Assembly (NCBI GenBank): GCA_928724745.1
Contig: CAKMXJ010000001.1
Span: 434,001-498,000 of the forward strand
DNA: 64,000 nucleotides
Direction: 5' to 3'
Source: Anthracocystis setariae
Taxonomy: Eukaryota; Basidiomycota; Ustilaginomycetes; Ustilaginales; Ustilaginaceae
The notes under the pieces were generated by a model that was not told the DNA's origin, made no database searches, and saw nothing but the letters and a program-made list of their open reading frames with translations. A program made the translations under genes and the position numbers. Of this stretch, positions 57,838 to 64,000 are shown in pieces (position 1 is the first letter of the stretch; each line of letters begins with the position of its first letter).

Positions 57838-60364
57838 TTAGGCTTGAGCTTCTAATTGACGCTGTAGTTGAATGTCTTCTAGGGTCATGTGTCGTTTTGA
57901 CCAGTCGGCGAGTTCGTGTTTGGCGATGCTGCCACTTTCGCCTTCGTTGCCGTCCCAAGCGGTGCTCATCAGGCTGGGTTCTTGCGGATGCCAGCTGACG
58001 TCTCGGACGGTGCAGGCGGCGCCGTTGCCTGTACCTCTGTGACCTGAGCCAACTCTTGTGCCACCACGGTGGGAGGCAGCCGTCGGGGTGGTGGTGGTGG
58101 TGGTGGTGGAGGGTTGCGAGGAGTGTCTGAGTGGATGTTTCCTCTTAAACCACGGTATGGGGGGGGCTGAAGGATCGGAGGCTAGAGAGACGTCGTGGAA
58201 GATATCCTGGTCGTCATCCTCGGACTCGTCCTCATCAGCTTGGTGATGCGAAGCGGGAGGTTTGTACGCATGAATCTGGTTGGCCGGATCCTTATTCGCA
58301 TACAACGGCCTCACTTTGGCCCTATCCAAAACTTGGACGAGCGTGCCGTCCAAATTCCAAATATGAATCTTACCATCGGCACTACCCGAATACACATACC
58401 TCTGCCCTGTCGTCTCCAAGGGCGAAAAGTGACACCTAATCAACGTCTTCAACACCGCATGCCCCCTGTACGTCATCACGGAACAGTCGTTCGGATGCGC
58501 CTGATACCGTGGTTGCCTATACGACATGTTACGATAATCCCAATTCCTCAACCCATAATCCAACTGCGTCAGGCGCTCGAACCTCGCAGACGAATGCATC
58601 ATCCTCAAATCCCACAACCGACACGACTGATCCTTTCCATTCGAAATGCAATACCTCCCATCTCCCTTGGGCGACACATACGTCACCCCTTCGGTATGCC
58701 CCACCAACACACCCGCGGGCTTACCGCCGGACAACGAGCGTCGATCCCATACCTTGACAAACGAATCGTCCGAACCCGAGATGAGCACGTTCGAAGACGC
58801 AGCATCCGCAAACGCCACCGCATTCACATCATCCGAATGCCCCTCCACGCGAAGCACCCTCCGCCGCGCTTCAATGTCGTACACGTAGATATCGCCAAAG
58901 TGCGCGCCCGCCACAATCTCCCTCGAATCGCCCGAGAATCGAATCGACCAGATCTGCACCCCCCCAAAAAAAAAAGAAAAAGACCCCGAAACTAGCGTAG
59001 CGTCAGTAACCCCGATTCGATCTACTCAAAAAACCCACAAGTGCAAACCAAAAGTGCATAGCTCTTACCGCTGAGCGCCATCTTACCCCAGTATCGTCAT
59101 CGCCTGCATTGCTGAAATCGAGCATGACCTGGTTGTCGCTAGGCGTCCTCCCTCCCGTGTCGAAGGTGTGCTGCGTGGGCACGAGGTGCACAAACGGCGT
59201 GATGCTCGAGTAGATCATCCACTGATTGTCCGGACTCAAGTTGGCATCGGTGATCGTCCAGTTGCCTTGTCGACCCTGGATGCTCTTGATCATGTTGAGC
59301 GACGTGTACTGCGTCGTACCCATCGAACTGAAGAACCAGCTGTTGCGCACACGTCTCGGTCCATCGTCGTGCACCTGCACCGTACGATGCGGTGCCACAG
59401 TTGTATCGTACATGTGCACTTTAAAGTCCTGCGTGCATGTGTAGAAGAACGACGAGTCTTGCGAGTACTGTCCGCAGTACACCCGAGCAGGGTACGAAGC
59501 GACGATGGTGCCGTTGGTGTTGGGTACGAACGAGGCCATGTCCGCCTTGGCGATGCGTCGACGCGCATATTTGCGTTGGTGGATGAGGTGCGAGAGGTTG
59601 TCGCTCTCTTCAAAGGCAGACGCTGGTGCGTCGAGCGGACGCTTGGGTTGACGGCCAAAGTCACCGCTCAGGGCGAGTTCTTGGCCGGATCGAATGGGCT
59701 CTTTGATGGGATCCCAGAAATCTGACATCTGCGATGATCGCACCACGTGGTACCAGTTGTCTCGATCCTCTTCCTCATCGTCGTCCTCGTCGTCATCGTC
59801 CTCGCCATCGCCCCCACCTGTTGCTGCGGCAAGAAGACGCTGCAAGCCTGTGATTCCGATGCTGTTGAGGGCTCGTGTGATCGCGGCTCGTGTGTCGAGC
59901 GCTCCCACCTCTTCGTCGCCTTCGGCTTGATTGGTTTGCAGATGGGCTCGCAGCAGATCGCGGATATCAATGGTGATGCTCTGCCCTCGCTGACCAGCAG
60001 GTCTGTCTGGATCGTCTTCATCCTCGCCTTCGTCGTCTTGGTCGTCCTCGTCATCGTCGTCCGCCATCTCGATCTCGAGACCTCCTGCATCCTCGATAAG
60101 ATCTGCATAGACGGAGCCATCCTCATCGGAAGGCACATATTCGGAATCGTCTTGCGAGTCATCGTCGAACTGAGCGCCGAACGAGTCGCGTGCTTCGGCC
60201 TGGGCCACCATCTCTTCTAGCGCATCTCGGAGCAATATGTCCTCGTCGGACTCGTCGGACGCGTAGATGTCGTCTTCACCGTCATCGATGACAATCTCGT
60301 CGTGTTCATCGTGCAAGTCGTCTTCGATCGCGCCCTCTCGAGCGTAGGCCACCGGGCCCGCCAT
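57838..60364 (-). CDS. DCAF11/WDR23-like WD40 protein (CUL4-DDB1 substrate receptor)
   Basis: Two exons, 60364-59087 and 58953-57838, joined by a 133-bp intron (GTAAGA ... TGCAG) in phase 0; 797 residues. The first 210 residues are strongly acidic, with IDIRDLLRAHL and a D/E run. About seven WD repeats follow: YCGQYSQDSSFFYTCTQDF, IWSIRFSGDSREIVAG, SGSDDSFVKVWDRR, ISNGKDQSCRLWDLR and YSGSADGKIHIWNL are the clearest. WDRR and WDLR fit the WDxR motif used to bind DDB1. Known family role: substrate receptor of CUL4 ubiquitin ligases; WDR23 in animals controls SKN-1/Nrf2-type factors. The fungal substrate is unknown. Its stop is 38 bp from the transposon target site. Confidence 0.9.
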
Positions 60365-61373
60365 GTTGGGTATCGAGGTGGACTGTTGCTTGCAGGTTTT
60401 GATGAAAGCTTGGCGAAGAATTCGTCGGATCGCTGCCAAAAGGCGATGCACGGTAGTTAATGCCCTGGTGGGGGTGGTAAGAAGAGGTTCTGTAGGGAGG
60501 AGGAAGGTAGAATCAAGACAGTGTGGGGTTGTGCCCTAAGTCGAGCGCCAGTGCGTGTGCACAGGGCAGCCGGTAGCTTGCTTGGTTTGCCGTGTGGAGG
60601 TGCCGCCTAAACGCCGCTCCGAGTTCAGTCAACCGACCAAATTCGGTGCGCGCAACTGAGCAGGTGAGCCAACGCTGCAGACTCAGTCAGGGTCCCTCTC
60701 TCTCTCTCTTCTGCCATCCTTTTTTTGGTACTTTTTTTTTCTCTGCCTTTTTGGCGCGGACTCTTTACGTGAGCACGTTCAAAATGTCACATCGCCTGTT
60801 CCAAAAGGTTGTGGTCCAGCTTCCCGTGTCGCCAATCGTGACCCAGCATGATGAGTGAAATAGCTATGAACCACCGCCCGAAGCTGCAACTCCAATAGGA
60901 CTGCAACATCACAGCCATGTATCATCCACTTAGTCAGCACACCGTTTTTCTTTAGACAGCATTAGTCTCATTCCTGCATGTAGCATGCTTCGCTTCTATC
61001 ACAACATTGATCGTTCTCAACATGCACAACCCTTGCCGGCAATGTCGGTGCGCTCGTTGCGGTCAAGAGATCGCTTCCGTCGCAACGCATGCTCAACATC
61101 ACAACGTGGCGAAGAAGCACAGGACAATCAACACAGAACAGACGAAAAAGTAGCATGGGTGCCGGGTCAGAAAGTCCGAGCTTCCGTTTTCCCGGCTTTT
61201 GAGAATTCGACAGTCAAGATTCCATCATAAAGCCGCAAAGAGGAGAGGGCTACAACATGAAACCAACCAAACGCCTTGCTCGATGCGAGAGCCGAACAAT
61301 AGGTATGATCCATAGTGACGAGCAAAAGAAACCATGCCGAATTCAAAAAGACCTCAATGTTGTAAAAAAACAT
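60365..61373. other. Spacer between DCAF11-like promoter and RPL22 3' end
   Basis: About 1 kb. T-rich runs near 60719-60740 and an AAAACGT/ACGTGAGCACGT-type segment near 60765 belong to the DCAF11-like promoter side. Nothing coding recognised. Confidence 0.5.
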
Positions 61374-62504
61374 TTAGTTCTCGGCCTCCTCCTGGTCGTA
61401 CGAGACGTTGAAGAACTTGATCTCGTAGCCCTGCTTGGAGGTGGCGACGACGCGGAGCCAGTCACGAAGCTGCTGCTTGCGCAGGTGCTTCTTGGTAAGG
61501 TACTTGAGGTAACGCTTGGAGAAGGCGATGTTGGAGTTGATCCAGATCTTGCCCTCACCTGTAGTAGCAGCAGAAAAATCGAGGTAGCGCAAAACGTAGC
61601 GGATACGCCGAGGTCGAAATCGAGGACGAGAAAGCTTAGGTCAGCCATCTCCGACTCGAGTGCGCATTGCGACCTTCTATGGAAGGATTTGGTCGAAATG
61701 GGGAGAGGCGATGGAAGGGGGGTTGGCGAGCGACATGCGTGCTTGGGGCAGTCAGAGTTGCAACAAGAAAGACAATCAAGAAGAAATGAGCTGCAGAGAT
61801 GCTGTGCTAGAGGATGGAGGGTAATGCACGATGAGGTGTCATGGTGCTTCGCCTTCATTCGCCAACATGACATCGAATTTAGAAGCAAAAGAGCTCTTGT
61901 GTACCTTTGACTGGCACACAATTATGATCTTCCTGTCCTTCCGTACTGCTTTGCACCCTTGCTTCTGATTCTCCACTGCTGAGAGCTTCCTGCTGCAAGC
62001 GTGCCGTGCTTTCCTCTCGATTCGCCAGACCTTGCCGAAACTAAATGTACTTACCCTCACGGGTGATCTGAACAGAGTCACCGAGGTTACCGGCCTTGCC
62101 ATCAACCTTGATGCGGTCGTGGAGGAACTTCTCGAAAGCGGCGGCATCGAGGATACCGTCGTTGGCGGGGCCAGAGAAGTCGATGAAGAACTTGTGGGCG
62201 GTCTTGCCCTGCTTGGCGGAAGCCTTGGTGTTCTTGGTAACAGCCTATTTGGTAAGAGGTGGAAGAAAGGACGGCGAGAGTGTCAGACGCTGCGTTGCTA
62301 AAAGGCAATATCGAATCGTGCATCTTCGCATCGTCGAGGTTGGAGGGATGTTGTCCTAACCATACGGTCGCATTTCGTTGACCTGCCTCATCTACCAAGT
62401 TGAGAATCGTGTGGAACTTGTGCGACAGGTGCTCTGGCCTGTCCGATGCGAGACGCTTGCAGCTTGGTAATCGATGCCGATGCTGTTGATGTAATACGTA
62501 CCAT
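61374..62504 (-). CDS. RPL22: 60S ribosomal protein L22 (eL22), three exons
   Basis: Exons 62504-62502 (the ATG alone), 62244-62055 and 61558-61374; 125 residues, the normal size. Introns are 257 and 496 bp with GTACGT and GTAAGT donors. The protein begins [20 protein letters not shown] and continues [42 protein letters not shown], then [20 protein letters not shown] and [14 protein letters not shown], all standard eL22 blocks, with an acidic end (YDQEEAEN). It is a structural protein of the large ribosomal subunit. The start codon forms an exon end by itself, so ab initio callers may mis-start it. Divergent from CBF5. Confidence 0.95.
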
Positions 62505-63102
62505 TCTGATTGATATGTAGCCTACTGGTAGATCAGCAAAGCGAGATTAGGATGATGTGGAAAGGAGTAGGGTATCGATCAGCGGCTCTCGTCGACACAA
62601 CGCTGCTTCTAGCGTGTGCTGACAAGACAGAGACTGAATTCTCGAATCCGGACATGGATCGGTAGACAGCCTGCCAGCCTGGCCACAACCAGCAATTTTT
62701 TTTTGCATTTTTGCGAAAAAGTCACGTGTTCATCTTTTCCCGAAACAAAGATATTGAACTATGAATGTTAGACCAGGTGAAAGATAACAAGAAGGAAACG
62801 TTCTGATGACATAAGCAACAGTCATCAGTCTTGTGCAGGATCCTTTCAGTCAGGAAAGATTTTTCTTGTAGCCGTCGCTGCGCCGAGCCACTCTGCAGAG
62901 GGGAAAGACAAAATTATTGGTTATTGGTCGCCATCAGATTGCTCCCATCGCTGTTCCTTCCTACCACCTGCCGTCATCTCCCTACCGCCCCAGCTGCTTC
63001 AAACACTAGTGCACGTCTAGTCGTTGGCATCTCGCAGCTTGCATCACCTCCTTTCACTCGACACCCTTTCCCGACATCTGTCTCATTTGCGTGGTCGACA
63101 AC
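62505..63102. promoter_or_regulatory. Shared divergent promoter of RPL22 and CBF5
   Basis: 598 bp between two ribosome-related start codons. It contains T-rich AATTTTTTTTTTGC near 62694, a GCGAAAAAG stretch and CACGTG at 62723-62728. CBF5's side has a CT-rich leader from about 62940. Co-regulation is an inference from shared function and arrangement. Confidence 0.5.
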
Positions 63103-64000
63103 ATGTCTCTTCCACTCGGAACCTCGGTGGCCGAGGCCCAGGAGAAGGGCGACTTCATGATCAAGCCCGAGAACTCCGGTCCTAAGCTCAGCACTGCCGA
63201 CTGGCCTCTTCTGCTCAAGAACTACGACCAGCTTCTTGTTCGTAGCTCTCACTTCACCCCCATCCCCCATGGATGCTCGCCTCTCAAGCGAGACCTTCAG
63301 TCTTACATCAAGTCCGGTGTCATCAACCTTGACAAGCCCTCCAACCCTTCTTCGCACGAAGTCGTCTCCTGGCTTCGTCGTATCCTTCGCGTCGAAAAGA
63401 CCGGTCACAGCGGAACTCTCGACCCCAAGGTCACTGGCTGTTTGATTGTATGCATCGACCGTGCTACTCGTCTCGTCAAGTCCCAGCAGGGTGCCGGTAA
63501 GGAATACGTTGCCGTCCTCCGCCTTCACGACAAGCTCGATAATCCTAAGAAGCTCCCACGCGCCATCGAGACCCTTACCGGCTCGCTCTTCCAGCGACCT
63601 CCTCTGATCTCGGCTGTCAAACGTCAGCTTCGTATTCGTACCATCTACGAGTCCAAGCTGATCGAATTCGACAACGACCGTCATCTCGCCGTCTTCTGGG
63701 TTTCTTGCGAGGCTGGTACTTACATCCGAACGCTGTGTGTTCATCTCGGTTTGCTGCTTGGTGTCGGTGGTCACATGCAGGAGCTTCGTCGTGTTCGTTC
63801 CGGTGCGCTTTCCGAGAACGACTCGATCGTGACCATGCACGATGTCCTCGATGCCCAGTGGCTTTACGACAACCAGCGTGACGAGACTTACCTCCGACGC
63901 GTCATCCGCCCTCTCGAGTCGTTGCTCTGCGGCTACAAGCGTATCGTCGTCAAGGACTCGGCTGTCAACGCCGTCTGCTATGGTGCCAAGCTCATGATTC
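63103..64000 (+). CDS. CBF5: CBF5/dyskerin, H/ACA snoRNP pseudouridine synthase, 5' part
   Basis: Open from ATG 63103 to the window edge (299 full codons), so the C terminus is missing. The N terminal DKCLD-type region [20 protein letters not shown] is followed by the TruB catalytic domain: [20 protein letters not shown] and [16 protein letters not shown], with the catalytic Asp in TLDP. Then come [51 protein letters not shown] and the start of the PUA region ([20 protein letters not shown]). Cbf5 makes pseudouridines in rRNA and snRNA, guided by H/ACA RNAs with Nop10, Nhp2 and Gar1 in the nucleolus. No intron is visible in this portion. Confidence 0.96.
   Translation, partial: MSLPLGTSVAEAQEKGDFMIKPENSGPKLSTADWPLLLKNYDQLLVRSSHFTPIPHGCSPLKRDLQSYIKSGVINLDKPSNPSSHEVVSWLRRILRVEKTGHSGTLDPKVTGCLIVCIDRATRLVKSQQGAGKEYVAVLRLHDKLDNPKKLPRAIETLTGSLFQRPPLISAVKRQLRIRTIYESKLIEFDNDRHLAVFWVSCEAGTYIRTLCVHLGLLLGVGGHMQELRRVRSGALSENDSIVTMHDVLDAQWLYDNQRDETYLRRVIRPLESLLCGYKRIVVKDSAVNAVCYGAKLMI

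Noticed and set aside
61559..62054. snoRNA within RPL22 intron 2
   Set aside because: The intron is long enough, but no convincing paired C and D boxes or H/ACA hairpins were seen.

Overview
The window looks like a euchromatic stretch of a nuclear genome from a smut fungus (Ustilaginomycotina; basidiomycete). This is inferred from moderately high GC, mostly intronless or few-intron genes, short canonical GTRAGT/YAG introns, and the protein families present. No rRNA, convincing tRNA or CRISPR array was found. Splice joins were checked by hand for reading frame and for family motifs spanning the junction.

Layout. 0-5 kb: the 3' end of a charged, disordered nuclear-type protein (+), then a four-exon C2H2 zinc-finger gene (+). 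5-13 kb: an MDR-family oxidoreductase (+), the ES2/DGCR14 splicing factor (-), ornithine decarboxylase antizyme with a +1 programmed frameshift (+), and the SAD1/USP39 tri-snRNP protein (-). 14-25 kb: a 1749-residue MFS-type membrane protein (+), a secreted GH20 hexosaminidase (-) and a four-exon mitochondrial acyl-CoA dehydrogenase (-). 25-34 kb: a 1690-residue PXB/DUF3818 protein (-) and the ribosome biogenesis factor NOP7/Pescadillo (-). 36-48 kb: a Ser-rich GPI-type wall protein (+), a HAL4/SAT4-type kinase (+), exosome subunit CSL4 (-), the 40S assembly/export factor LTV1 (+) and a secreted M28 aminopeptidase (+). 58-64 kb: a DCAF11/WDR23-like WD40 protein (-), RPL22 (-) and the start of CBF5/dyskerin (+), which runs off the window.

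The accessory part is 47.9-57.8 kb. A Tc1/mariner element (DD34E transposase, about 164-bp inverted repeats, TA target duplication) sits in a gap that was only about 77 bp between two convergent genes. Into it, exactly at the transposase start codon, an 8.2-kb Ty3-type chromovirus has inserted (identical 361-bp LTRs, CATGG duplication). That element has a probable self-priming primer-binding site, a Gag-to-Pol frame change upstream of the zinc knuckle, and a chromodomain at the Pol C terminus. Between pol and the 3' LTR it carries an antisense gene with its own TATA box, start codon and 77-bp intron. This antisense gene, predicted to encode a 614-residue Cys-cluster protein, is the best candidate for something undescribed.

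Functional themes: NOP7, LTV1, CSL4, RPL22 and CBF5 all serve ribosome or RNA maturation, and several share AAAATTT-type and CACGTG elements upstream. ES2 and SAD1 serve splicing. Antizyme controls polyamine levels.
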